DNA of 64,000 nt from Armillaria gallica (Eukaryota > Basidiomycota > Agaricomycetes > Agaricales > Physalacriaceae). The DNA lies in assembly GCA_037576215.1 (NCBI GenBank), contig JBANDB010000002.1, positions 6,076,001 to 6,140,000 of the forward strand, given 5' to 3'. Both the position numbers and the translations under genes were made by a program. Under the pieces are notes generated by a model. That model was given only the letters and a program-made list of their open reading frames with translations, searched no databases and was not told the DNA's origin. This document shows, one piece after another, positions 46,142-56,960 of the stretch (position 1 is the first letter of the stretch; each line of letters begins with the position of its first letter).

Positions 46142-47606
46142 TGATTCCTTACATTGCTGGAGGAGAGGAGCTGTAAAGTAAACAGCAGAGATTCAATAGG
46201 AACCGTCGACAGAATTAAAATACCCTTCACCACCGCAGAATGTCCGACATGATGTGAAGTTGAAGTAGTTAGAAAAACATGCGGATGGAAGACAGAGATG
46301 CGAGAGGGATGCCAACGAGTGGAACCGTACGTGCGAGCTGGACCGCAGGGCAAAGAAGCTCAACAGTTTATATGTAACAGCCTCTGATGGCATGTGCCAT
46401 CCACTGTCCGCATTTTGATTCGCTGAATAATCAAGACCCGCGGAATGGTCCGCTGCTGTGACCTGAAAGCGAGTTCTTCATGCTTTGACTGTCATACTGA
46501 GTAGAATATGAACTCTCAGACATTAGGAAGTAATTTGACTCTCTTAAGATTACACATCGATGGCGATCAAAAGAAAAGGTCGGTAGAGGCAAGGCAAGTG
46601 ATGAGCAGTCCTTTGCAATTGTGGAGCAAGCAGTGCTAGTGAGGCCTAATATTTTCGTGTATGCCCGAGGAATGTAATCGGCGGTCAAGTGGAACAGGGT
46701 ATCAGGTTGTCCATCCAGGTGGGTTAGAATGTCATTGAGCGGCTGATATTCTTTCAGAGCTCTGGACCGGCCCTCGAACTCATCGAAAGTTGCGAAAATC
46801 CCGACAATCGGTATGTTTCAGATGATTTATTTTCTCCATCATTGATTCAAAAGGACGAGTCAGTATATTGCGCGCTCGCAATGCGGATGACAACGAAGTG
46901 CTGCTATCCATATTAAGTGTCAGTCCGTCGCAAGACTACCTCGCTCGAACCACGCGCTACGGCAAAGGAGTGATAACAATCTGTCTCCATGTTCGGTCGA
47001 AAAGTTACAGCGTTACGGCGAAGGAAGGTCTCACCTGTCATTTCTTCACAGTATAGTTGACAATACGTCCGTCCGAGGTCATCTTGAGGTCGATTCAAGT
47101 CAGGCTAACAAAAGCATCAGTACAATGACGAGGAGTGGTGGTGGAAACATGAGCGCTGAGCGCTCTGAGCATTGATGATTTCCGCGAGTTAAAGACAGCG
47201 AGCAAGCTTAAATCAAACTCCAGAAACGTCACCACACCATCGAAATCACGCATAGGCAGAAGATTTAAAAGTTGGCACTGGTGAAAACTTGTCACTAGTG
47301 ATGGAAGAAACCACAATTCGGTGTAACAAAAACGAAAGTTGGTGTTCGTGTTTGTACCGGCGGAAGGTTAGATAAGGGACAGCCGACTCCATAGCCCTGA
47401 CATGGCGAACCAATCTGCTGGCCACGGAGGCTCATAGTACAACGGAGTCCAGACTCCTCATGGGGTACATCCAAGGAGAAAGCCTAAGGGATCCAACAAA
47501 ACATGTGCGAGTGAAGTAGGGTGAAACATACAGAGACATATGCACGGACCACAAGCTTGTGGAAGTGAGGGGTGGCAGATGTGACAACGCGTAGTATTGT
47601 GCAGAA
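46142..47606. other. Caspase promoter and an unassigned stretch
   Basis: 46142-46430 is homologous to 59460-59730 upstream of the decayed caspase copy. At about 46560-46800 (minus) is an open, protein-like stretch (FATFDEFEGRSRALKEYQPL, NDILTHLDGQPDTLFHLTAD) without clear start or splice partners, perhaps a gene fragment. 47095-47316 (minus) is another unassigned frame. Confidence 0.35.
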
Positions 47607-47728
47607 GCAGCACAAGAATAGTCGCATTTGAATATGTAGTGTATCTATCTGGTCGACGTTAGTATCGCTGTCATAGATAAGGTGTTCGCTTGCCATGAAT
47701 ATATACGCGACGATTGAAAATTGAGCAA
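47607..47728 (+). repeat. Dispersed repeat R4, copy 2
   Basis: Second copy of the repeat at 43399-43525. It overlaps the last codons of the F-box-type gene, so it may have supplied that gene's present stop codon. Confidence 0.7.
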
Positions 47729-48930
47729 CCGTCGCTCCCGAAGGACTACGAATGCTTCGTTTACGTCTCTTTGGATACGAGGCAAATGAGACACAAGACG
47801 CGCGAACCGGTAACTGATATCAATGGTCACCAATCTCAGTGATGTCATCGAAGGAGCGCTAAGAACAGCATCAAACTTTGACCACATCGCCGTGTTCAAA
47901 TACTCCGTATTGTATTCGGAGAGTACGATCGAAATCACGATGTGTTCGATACGAGAGACACCGCCGATAGTAGCAAGATTGAGCTGCCACCAGTGCGCGA
48001 TGGGACACTCGGAAGAATCGGTTACATTGAGCCCGGTCACTCCGTATCTCAAATTGAAGGAGAGACGTTGCAGATGAGATATGTTCGTCAGTGACGTGGC
48101 AGTCTTCCAATGATCTGTTGCGTGCATGAGATATCAGTTCCAGTAAAGACGTCAAACGCTTACAAGGATAATCACAACAGGTAAATTGCAGCTCCTCCAG
48201 CGTATGGGACGTTTCTTTCAAGAGAGCATCCAGCTGGGGTAAATCCCAACAACGCACGAAATCAACGGACAAGTACCGGAGCCGACTGACGGAGAAGGGG
48301 ATAGCCAACTTGCCCACCGAACGGAAACAGTCGATGAACGGATTCAACTCCTGCGAAATGCGAAGATCCAATCTACGAATCGGAAGCCCCGGTCCTCCGG
48401 TGAAAGTCTCCACGAACGCCTTGGATTCAAGGGCCTTGAGAGTTTGGCCTTCCAGGTCCAGAATATCCGTGGAAGGAAACTGCTCTAGTAAGAGACAGAT
48501 CTCTTTGAATCGCAGCCCCCATGATTGGATGGAGACATGAGTTACGGAAGTACGGCGGGCCGGCTCAAGTTCCCGTAAAATTCGTGCGAAGGGTAAAAGA
48601 TCGCATCGCGTCAATGATACTTGCTCCAAATTGACAGCAGCTATTACGTGCGCGGCAGGGATTGGTGCCAAAGTCGCTGAAAGAGATATGTTTCACGAGT
48701 GATGGGATTTCGGGGGAACAAAGGCAGATGGCTTCGAATTTGGAACATTTATTGGGAGTCAGATGGATAGTCTGGAAGAGGTTGGCACGAGCACGAGAGG
48801 AAAAGGACCGACAAAGGATACTGCATAGTCTAAGTGTGATGGTGTCTACAAAAAATTCATCGACGATGGCGTCGATAATTTCCTGTGGCAGGTCTGAGAC
48901 AGAGGTGGGGGTGCTTTCGTTGGAGGACAT
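47645..48930 (-). pseudogene. F-box-like/leucine-rich protein gene, probably frameshifted
   Basis: Starts MSSNESTPTSVSDLPQEI with the fungal F-box-like motif (SDLPQEIIDAIVDEF, then LCSILCRSFSSRARANLFQT). After HISFS the homologous continuation lies one frame over (LAPIPAAHVIAAVNLEQVSL, TRCDLLPFARILRELEP). No intron with usable ends bridges the shift near 48675, so this is a 1-nt indel in the genome or the assembly. The C-terminal region has irregular leucine repeats (HTLEELQFTCCDYP, then after an intron HLQRLSFNLRYGVTGLNV and MTSLRLVTIDISYRF). Such proteins are usually substrate adaptors of SCF ubiquitin ligases, but no substrate can be inferred. Confidence 0.65.
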
Positions 48931-49243
48931 TTGAGAAACAGACGCAGGCCTCCTGTTCGTCAAATACTGCGCGATAAGTAAGGTAGTTTTGATATCGTTG
49001 ATGATGGTCGTATACGACAAGGGGCAACGTTAACGGCATCATTATTACGTACAAGATCACCTTTTGAACCTACACCAAACTTATGGTCCTTGTGTATTTT
49101 CAGTCATTTCCAAGTCATTTCTCAGATTCCAGGTCATCTTGGACTCGTATGACGACGACGGTGAGTCGACCGGTAAAATTACCCGGTGATATCTCATTCA
49201 AAACGATAGTATTACATGGTGGGAGCAAAGAAGTATCAAAGTT
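48931..49243. other. Intergenic
   Basis: Between the F-box-type gene and XPA-like gene 2. Nothing recognised. Confidence 0.4.
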
Positions 49244-50634
49244 CTAGTAGACCACACTAAGATCTGGGGCAGACTCCATCCTACAGCCATCACAGTGTCC
49301 TGGAGCGCAGATTTTGCGCATAAATTTGTCGCCTATGGGGTCATACGGAGGCCACCAAACCTCAAGAAGGGCTCTGTCATCCAGCCCCGAGGTCTTTCTA
49401 GACCTCTTCAACGCAATTGGGCTAAGGGCAAATTCGATCATCAAGTCCTCCGGATAAGTTCCCCAGTCCCAATAATTCTTCGACACAGCATCATTTGAAA
49501 GATCAAGAACCCTACAGATGGCAGCTTTAGATGTCCGCCAAAGAAAGCTTCCATAGGAAACGTACTTTCGGTTGTGCCCATCGAACCCAACATGACAATC
49601 CATGGCGCGCTGTTGAACTTCGTTGTAGTCGAGCCCTTCCGATGATTCAAGGGCAGACCCAGTGTTAATACTCTTCCTCTCGAGTCCTTCAAGTTCATAT
49701 CGACGCAGCTAACGAACCGATTAACTCCGGCAACATATATAGCAATCATTGCGTACCAGGAACAGGTTCATGGCCTCTAACTCTGTGATAAGCCTGGACC
49801 CAGGCCTCATAGCAAAGTTATTCGGTAGGGAGGGTTTCGTGCATTCGAATGTTGGAGGCTCATACGACGCAGGCGTTTCAGCATAGTCTGGAACCCAAAG
49901 CGTCAGGCAGTCCGTGAGGACTTTTCTGTTCTCCCTTGCTTCGTTTTCTTCCCTCTCGCCCAAAATGTCTCGTCCAGTCTTGGTAAGTCGAGTGATTCGA
50001 GCAATAGGCGCACCAGTTTCGTCGTGGCTTTTGGTAAGGCTATGGGAAAAAACATCAAAGGAGGTAAATGTCTATGGCTAATAAATACGCACTACTCAAC
50101 GAGATTCTCCGCTTCATCTATTTAGCTCGGGGCCGTTCTTTCTTCGACAGATGTCTTTGACATCTCGAAGAGAATAAAGCTTCATCTTGAAGCCGCTCGC
50201 TGCCAACTGCCGTTCATAAGGAAGGGAATCCAGATCCCTATCGTTAAGTTTGTACGTCTCTTTTGCTAAGCAAGATGAATCATATGATCAGTCTCGTAGA
50301 TAAACGATACAGTGCTTACCCTTGCTCTTAGTGATCGTCTGTCCAATGGTAAGAGTTGCGGCTTAATATGTCAAGGTAGACAACTCACCTCCGTTCCCTG
50401 TGGTATTACAAACGAAGAATTGTACTCCCAAGGTACCATCTTCTTAACCTCTTCCTTCCAAGCCTTTTTCCTGTCTTTAGCCAACCTCGCTTTTTTCTCT
50501 TCTTCTGTCTCCTCTTCGACAGCCTCCTTGGCTCGCCGCTTTGAGGGTCCACTCTTTGCAGTCTTCGCCCGCTTGGGGGTATCAGTATATTCATCATCTA
50601 CTCCTGTGATTTTCCTCTTGTTTTGCGATGACAT
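49244..50634 (-). pseudogene. XPA-like domain protein, copy 2 (one frameshift)
   Basis: Paralogue of 41402-42799 with the same exon order. It has MSSQNKRKITGVDD and TPKRAKTAKSGPSKRRAKEA; ARLAKDRKKAWKEEVK; AKETYKLNDRDLDSLPYERQ with ASGFKMKLYSLRDVKDICRR; ITRLTKTGRDIL; ELEAMNLFLV; DYNEVQQRAMDCHVGFDGHN; ALLEVWWPPYDPIGDKFM; and CAPGHCDGCRM near the stop. The first intron (GTGAGT after GTE) is sound here, unlike in copy 1. After RRKNGPELN a 1-nt shift near 50122 brings a TGA; the other frame then gives DEAENLVEY up to the next donor, matching copy 1. It is therefore inactivated or carries a sequence error. Confidence 0.65.
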
Positions 50635-50875
50635 CGACAACTCTCGGGAAAATTTCAAAAATATCGCCCACTGAAAGACTCAAGGAGCTATAGAAATATA
50701 AGCACTTGAAGGTACAGATGAGTAGTGCCGTACCAGAAGGGGAGTGGATAGGGGAATAGGGGAAGACGTGCTTTGTATGGGTTTCGGTTTTCGCCGAGAC
50801 ATATTCAGGTTTTATAAATAGGACTCACGTCCATTCTGGTTTCGGTTTCAGACTCACGAGTTTGCTTACACGTCG

Positions 50876-51558
50876 ATGACCGAGCTACCATCCATCAACT
50901 GCCTCCTATCAACTCTCGCTATGCTTTATTTTCAGACAGCGTCTGCCGCTTGGTTGCTCATGTCGACACCGCTGGCGCGCCGCCATCCACAGTTGCCCCT
51001 ATCCTCTACCTCGCTGTCAAGCTCAACGATGCCACCTATTGTACGATAAGAGACTTTTGCATACTCCTCGAGATTGGGTGCAAATCCACATCTGGCCGTT
51101 GCACAAGTGCCCATAGCAAGACATACGACGAATATTTCAATTCGGTGACAGCTCACTGCCGAAAGGCAAGACAGAACCTTGTTCCCGCCATGGAAAACAA
51201 TCTCATGGTCCTTGAGTCGCGTCTCGTTTCCCACCTATCTGGCTTGTATATGATGGAAAGATTTCTTCGCTTTATGAAGGGAATTTCAAGCTTGTGGTCC
51301 GGACGTACCAGCCTCGATGATCTTATCTTCTCCGTCCGCAGTTCATGCCGCACCATGATGATTTGCTTCGATTGTGTCAAGCGCTATGCGCGCAGTACCA
51401 GAGACCGTTTCCGCGACAGATGTTGGGTAATCCGCCATAAAGGTCGCCCGGATCTGCAATGGTGCCTGCTCGGTATCATACATTCGCTGGAGCAAACCAT
51501 ATACAAAGTCTTGACGAATTCTCATCAAGGACCTTTTTTTTGCAGTATAGGGATGTAA
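50876..51558 (+). pseudogene. Helical 233-aa protein gene, copy 1, broken by a 7-nt deletion
   Basis: Near-identical to 56161-56859, including about 15 bp upstream of the ATG and about 60 bp downstream of the stop. The start (MTELPSINCLLSTLA) is kept, but 7 nt present in copy 2 are missing about 45 nt into the gene. This shifts the frame; the original frame resumes only at about 50953 (AHVDTAGAPPSTVAP) and stays open to the stop. Unless an internal start is used the product is lost. The last 40 codons are also changed slightly (GPFFCSIGM ending). Confidence 0.8.
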
Positions 51559-51621
51559 ACCTCGCTTGCTGAATGGTTCAATCTGAACGAGAGTTTCGAG
51601 TCTTTTTCTACGTCCTCCTCG

Positions 51622-52004
51622 AACCGCCGACCCTGACGGCGAAATTCCCTACCGCGCCCTCACGGATGCATAACTTGGGTGAACGATCACATACGAGACT
51701 GCGCATCAGCATCAGGACAAAGTGGACAATGTCAAGATTGGCATCAAGTCGCTCGCTCGCCACTGTGTGACAAGGTTCGCAGCCTTGATGTCATGGACCG
51801 GCTACCTCGAAGAGCAGGGAACGGATCCGTGGCGCTTTCAGCATTTGCTTTTTTGAAATTGTTCATTGCGACGGATATCGACAAGCCGAGACAACGTACG
51901 CAAAATTTCTTACACACATCCACGGGCCATCATTGGGAATCTCATCCTCGCTAGATTGGTTGTTGATGCTGTTGTTCATCGGTTGTCGAAGGAATTCCTT
52001 TCTA
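51622..52004 (+). pseudogene. Fragment of a second UbiA prenyltransferase gene
   Basis: Matches the C-terminal exon of the gene at 15145-16400, opposite orientation. It reads GEIPYRALTDA, then after stops ITYETAHQHQDKVDNVKIGI with the second Asp motif, FAALMSWTGYLEEQG, and near the end IIGNLILARLVVDAVVHRLS. Stops and frameshifts interrupt it, and the first four exons are absent. It abuts the end of the duplicated helical-protein block. Confidence 0.85.
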
Positions 52005-52352
52005 AACCAATACTTACGATTGTATAATTATATAACTCAATGATTCTTATCCGCTCGTAATGTCTTTACTGAGTGAAATGCACAAGCGGCGTAAATCATG
52101 CATACAACGGAGATTAGATATGTCATTTACCGAGCCGAATATTTCGCAGCAGACCGCAAATCTATGGAGCTGGTACTAATTTTCTGCTCCGTCTCATCGT
52201 GTCTTGTAAAGCAAGACGTTTTAATTAAAGATCAGATTACAACAACGATATGTGACGGAGCATATCATACAACGAAGCAAGAAAGCACACTCATAATGCA
52301 CTAGAATGTAAATCTACGCAAGCAATTCGCTGTAATACCAAAACATTTACCG
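52005..52352. other. Intergenic, AT-rich
   Basis: No gene or repeat recognised. Confidence 0.4.
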
Positions 52353-53400
52353 TTAGTGTATGGGGACCATCACCTGCTGTGGTTGGTACGCCCCATACGT
52401 ATTCTGGTGGTGAACACGACTATATGTCGCCGGTGAAGTCGAACTCACAGATCCTCCACTTCCAGGAGAATTTGCCTGCGGCCATGTAAAACTACGAAGA
52501 ATCATCAATGTCAGATCTATAAAACAGACATAAAACGTACCCAGGCATCAACATTCCCTGCCACCATTCAGGATTCTTGAGTGCCTGGATCGACACGAGT
52601 ATGTCCACGTTTGCACCGCCAGGACTCCCAATAACCCCGTTTCTATTGACATTCCCGTTCCCATATTCGAAACTGAATCGGTTCAGCGGCAGCTGCATAC
52701 ATCGCCTCTGGCTTATAAATCGGGATCTGTAGTTGTTGCTGCGGAGTGGGCTGATAACCTGCAGGACGGTGTCCACTTTGTTCTTGGGCCGCCGAGAACT
52801 GCTGGTATTTACCACCGCCTCCGTCCATCCCGCCACCCCCGTTACCAGGTCCGCTCATGTTACTCGGAGGAATAGTCTACAAGCGCCCGACAGTCGCTCC
52901 CTAGCCATCACGTCGGTACTTGCCCAGTAACGTGGCCAAAAACCTAGTGTCCAACTTGGGTATATGATGGTCGTCGATGGCAATGCTAGATGGGCTGAGC
53001 TTCTGAATCAGAGTTCCAATGAGATCGAAGATTTCTTCTTCATCGGGTTTGCTGAGAAGAGCAGTAAATTCGGGTCGAAGTAACTGTTCTCGTATCAGTA
53101 CCACAGAAGGACGAAGACCGAATATAACAGATACCTTAAGCAGGAACGCAGATGCAAAGGTCGCGAAGATGAAATGACCATCCGCATGATCCCACTTGGC
53201 GCAAGTTCTTCATCCATGCATCTGATCGCCGTCTTGACAGTTGAAAGACACTACAACATTATCTGTGAGCATTATTTTCGAAAGAAACTGATGACTACGA
53301 ACCTTGTTGAAGAGCAGATCATCACCGGCTTGTATACCTCTATGAAATGCTTGCTGGAATCCAAACGAGAACATCACCAGTCGGGAACAGCGTACTAAAC
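52353..53400 (-). pseudogene. C-terminal remnant of a fungal transcription-factor gene
   Basis: Pieces, from 53400 down: FSFGFQQAFHRGIQAGDDLL; a broken exon with CVKTAIRCMDEELAPSG and, in another frame, HADGHFIFATFASAFLLK; VLIREQLLRPEFTALLSKPD with EEEIFDLIGTLIQKLSPSSI and FLATLLGKYRRDG; then a Gln/Pro-rich tail (SGPGNGGGGMDGG, QTPTPQQQLQIPIYKP-like), NVDILVSIQALKNPEWWQGM, and the stop at 52353-52355. This layout is what I recall for C-terminal halves of Zn2Cys6-type regulators in mushrooms. There are several frameshifts. The N-terminal zinc cluster is not found upstream, so the gene is dead and truncated. Confidence 0.6.
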
Positions 53401-54445
53401 TGTGCAGAGAAACATCAGAGACTGCTAGCTTGAAGAGACGAGGCTAAACTTACAATGGCAACAACCTGGACAGCTCGCTGCAAAGGAGACCCATTTGTAC
53501 ATTGAAGCCTTCTATTAACCAACAGGATGGAGCTGCTGCGTACTGAACGATTTAATGAATGAGTAATGGGATGGGATCAACGAACATACCACGGTGCGTC
53601 CTTCCTTGCATATAGTCTCCTCTCCTCTCCATAACCATCGTCCCTCAGCGACTTCACTAGACTACGAGTGCTGGTATTTGACGGCGGTTGGGTCCTTCTA
53701 CACTTCGTCGGCATCGATGTTCTGGCGTGGGTATGAGAAAGAAGGCCGGTAGCCCGATCCAACAGCCGATCACGGCGGTGTTTTGCCCAGCACAGCCACG
53801 CGATCGTCTTCCAACGTAGCAACTTCGATGTCTGTTCTCTCATCGGGTCGTCGGGTCGTCGGGTTATCGTGTTGCCCTCGACGTTCCGGTGTACATGATA
53901 CCCCTTTGCCTTACTCTACACTGGAGCAAGCTGGCCTTAATTATCTATGCTATGCACATCTGTGGCGCATCAGCCCTCACTGGAGTGACTGAACTGAGAA
54001 GTACCCCCTCCAAATCTACGCTGTCTAGTATGTAAACAATGCCGGATCTATGCCCTATTCGATGTTTCAAACTTCAGCTTAACTTCTCTGGAAGATCCGA
54101 GAAATATGCCAACTCTTTGACATCTGTATGCTTGGTGTCTGTATCATTCACTCTGCGAGCCTTCCTCATGACGCTGCTTTTCCAAGTCCTCAAATCTGAT
54201 TAACGCATCGGCTGGACTAGCAATTGGCATCGTCTTTGAACCAAATACAAAGAAACTGGTAGATTTGTGGCGAGACTTTCATATTTCTCTACCATGGGGT
54301 AGTTTAGCTGCTAGCAGATCAGTGATCACCGGCCGAAGCAACGAAGAAACCTTTTCACTTTGGTTCTGTTTGCTTGCGGTGTCTGTCAACCCCAGGGCGT
54401 GCTTGCGAAAACCCGTTTTCTCCTCTCCCTCTCGCTGTATTCCAA
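53401..54445. other. Intergenic with a short repeat
   Basis: Holds copy 1 of repeat R5 (53480-53520). Other frames (53577-53843 minus, 53783-53992 plus) have no domain. The last 100 bp are the presumed promoter of the 54.4-kb gene. Confidence 0.4.
53480..53520 (+). repeat. Repeat R5, copy 1
   Basis: GCAAAGGAGACCC...ATTGAAGCCT.CTATTAACC, about 41 bp. It closely matches 60160-60200 and, less well, 59743-59780. Confidence 0.65.
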
Positions 54446-55853
54446 ATGTCCTCTTCGGAGGACGCTGCGATTGATGCCGAGGAGGGCCAATCCACATCCA
54501 TCGAAAATAAATCTCCCAGCCAAATTACCTATCATTACAATGCCCTTTCTCAGCAACGGTTTCACACCTTCGATCTCAATACGTCGAACCAAGGTTTCTT
54601 GGTTGATCTGCTTCATACAAAGGCCAAAATCAAGTATGATGCCCATGTCACGCTAGCGAAACGCCTGGAAGACGTGAAAATTGTAACAAAGGAACTCTCA
54701 GGCAGAGTAATGTGAGTACTCTGTCGTTTTTCTGCTGTAATTCAACGACACCATCAATGCAGATTCTGATATATGCATCAACATCTGAAGAAGTCATTGG
54801 GTGTTGTAGTCCATTTGGTGGCGGCATGTCAGGCTCTTGATGGTCCTTTCGAGGAATTTTTGGGGCAAGCCACCCGGGAGCCTGTGAAGGCAGCCATAGC
54901 GGAGGGAACCATCGGTCGCAACGAAGATGATGACGAGACACCGATCACTGTGCTTCGTGAGCAGTATGGAAACTTTCAACACCTCATCAAGCAGACGATG
55001 AAGGAGTTCAGGGATCGCCTGACTGTCATGGTAAGGTTTTTGGTTTGTCATACGTGCGTTCTGAATAGAATATTTTGCCAGGGGTTCGACGAGTACACTT
55101 TCGATAACCATTTTAGTCTTGCCTACGCTGAAGCGGCGGCTATTATAATGCTCACCACGAGTGTTGCGTTAGCCGTGGCGAGCTTTTACATTCAAGAGGC
55201 GACGACTATGGCAAGAATAACAGCAGCAATCCTAGCAGTGCTATCTGCCATGTCAAAATATGTTGCGAGTGAGACATCATTTCGAGCTATACCTCTGTGC
55301 ATAATTAACGGGAGTCTTCTAGCTTTCGTACCTGTTGTTAAGGAGGCAAAACTCGCGAAAGAACATCTATACCAAGATGTTGCTTTGTTCTTTTGGGCAT
55401 GGAAGGAGGTGCAAGGTCTCATCTCCCAGGTGGAGCAGGAACTCGATGCTAAAGCCTTAAATTTCTTATCCAAATTCAAAAAATCAGTTCGTTATATCAG
55501 GTGGCCTGTTCGATGACATTCTGCTTATACTAATGAACTTGCAGTATTTCAGTGATGTCGACGGTGATGAGGGACCACTGTTCCTCAAGAAAAAAGAACT
55601 TTCACCTGATATGTGTTCCCGAAACCGCTGTCTAGGGTGAGTTGTTGTAGCCTCTGTTCCTACCACCCAAAATTGACACCACACCCCTAGCGCTTCAATT
55701 CTAAACCCCGTTGCTGAAAAGCTGAAGAAGAAGAAGAAAAAGAAGAAAAAGAAGAAAAAGAAGGAGGAGGAGGAGGCCGGACGGTGCATTACGTGCGTTA
55801 CGATTCCTGTTGTAATATTGTCCTCGATTCTCATCCCCTTACCTAGACAATAA
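54446..55853 (+). CDS. Unknown protein with hydrophobic segments and a Lys13-Glu4 tract
   Basis: Exon 1 (54446-54711) starts MSSSEDAAIDAEEGQS and has HYNALSQQRFHTFDLNTSNQ. Later exons: from about 54773 (HLKKSLGVVVHLVAACQAL, then FGNFQHLIKQTMKEFRDRLT), GFDEYTFDNHFSLAYAEAAA, two hydrophobic stretches (IIMLTTSVALAVASFYI and ITAAILAVLSAMSKYV), FWAWKEVQGLISQVEQELDA, YFSDVDGDEGPLFLKKKELS and a last exon with about 13 lysines and 4 glutamates, then CITCVTIPVVILSSILIPLP to the stop. Most introns keep frame. The first acceptor (54762) puts a TGA a few codons in, so exon 2 must start elsewhere or the gene is damaged. The C-terminal hydrophobic end may be a tail anchor. I recognise no family. Confidence 0.5.
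55719..55775 (+). repeat. GAA/AAG-rich microsatellite in coding sequence
   Basis: An interrupted AAG run followed by GAG units encodes the lysine and glutamate tract of the 54.4-kb gene. Triplet repeats of this kind expand and contract by slippage without breaking the frame. Confidence 0.85.
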
Positions 55854-56160
55854 TCTCGACACTGAGATATTGGGGTATTTGGTCCTGTATGGTCTGCTCC
55901 TGTTCTTTCTCGCATCGGAGTTGCCTGGGATCCATATGTTTTGCATCTGAAAATGTAATTCGTAATGTTGTCTTTTAAGTAAAGATTAATATTCCTTTTT
56001 TGAATGTTGATTTTGCGATGTCACGCTTAGTATCGTTGAGTAGTAGTAGTTCACAAGACCAGCATCAAAGTTCAGGTCAGTTCCCGTCGCCGCAAAGAAG
56101 CGGTGCATATCATGTCTAAAATAGTGTGGCTATGCACTTAAAAGTTTGCTTTACACGTCG

Positions 56161-56859
56161 ATGACCGAGCTACCATCCATCAATTGCCTCCTATCAACTC
56201 TCGCTAAATCCCATGCTTTATTTTCAGACAGCGTCTGCTACTTGGCTGATCATGTCGACACCGCCGGCGCGCCGCCATCCACAGTTGCCCCTATCCTCTG
56301 CCTCGCTGTCAAGCTCAACGATTCCATCTATTGTACGATAAGAGACTTTTGCATACTCCTCGAGATTGGGTGCGAATCCACATCTGGCCGTTGCACAATT
56401 GTCCATAGCAAGACATACGACGAATATTTCAATTCGGTGGCAGCTCACTGCCGAAAGGCAAGACAGAACCTTGTTCCCGCCATGGAAAATAATCTAGCGG
56501 ACCTGGCACTGCGTCTCGATTCCCACCTATCTGGCTTGGATATGATGGAAAGATTTCTTCGCTTTATGAAGGGAATTCCAAGGTTCTGGTCCGGACACAT
56601 CAGCCTTGATGACCTTATCTTCTCCGTCTGCAGTTCATGCCGCACCATGATGATCTGCCTCACTTGTGTCGAGCGCTATGCGCGCAGTGTCCGAGACCGT
56701 TTCCACGACAGACGTTGGATAACGCGCCATAAAGGTCGCCCGGATCTGCAATGGTGCCTGCTCGGTATCATAGATTCGCTGGAACAAACCATAGACACAG
56801 TCTTAACGAATTCTCATAGAGGACCCTTTTTTTCAGTATGGGAATGTAAATCTCGCTAG
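56161..56859 (+). CDS. Helical protein of unknown function, copy 2, 232-233 aa, intact
   Basis: Single exon from the ATG at 56161: MTELPSINCLLSTLAKSHAL, then VDTAGAPPSTVAPILCLAVK, YCTIRDFCILLEIGCESTSG, YDEYFNSVAAHCRKARQNLV, LSGLDMMERFLRFMKGIPRF, SVCSSCRTMMICLTCVERYA and RPDLQWCLLGIIDSLEQTID. It is predicted to be mainly alpha-helical with many cysteines. There is no signal peptide or clear membrane span, and no family is recognised. The gene was duplicated with its immediate flanks (50.86-51.62 and 56.14-56.92 kb); the other copy is broken. It lies just upstream of, and convergent with, the dead caspase copy. Confidence 0.65.
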   Translation: MTELPSINCLLSTLAKSHALFSDSVCYLADHVDTAGAPPSTVAPILCLAVKLNDSIYCTIRDFCILLEIGCESTSGRCTIVHSKTYDEYFNSVAAHCRKARQNLVPAMENNLADLALRLDSHLSGLDMMERFLRFMKGIPRFWSGHISLDDLIFSVCSSCRTMMICLTCVERYARSVRDRFHDRRWITRHKGRPDLQWCLLGIIDSLEQTIDTVLTNSHRGPFFSVWECKSR

Positions 56860-56932
56860 CTGACTGGTTCATTCCGAACGAGAGTTTCGAGTTTTTTCTA
56901 CGTTCTGTCCCTCCCTCCGATCAAAAGGTCTG

Positions 56933-56960
56933 TATCGTCGTCTATCTACGAGAGACTAAT
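56933..56960 (+). repeat. 28-bp exact repeat R2, copy 2
   Basis: Identical to 212-239. It sits about 20 bp past the right end of the duplicated helical-protein block, in the short gap before the dead caspase gene. Confidence 0.7.
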
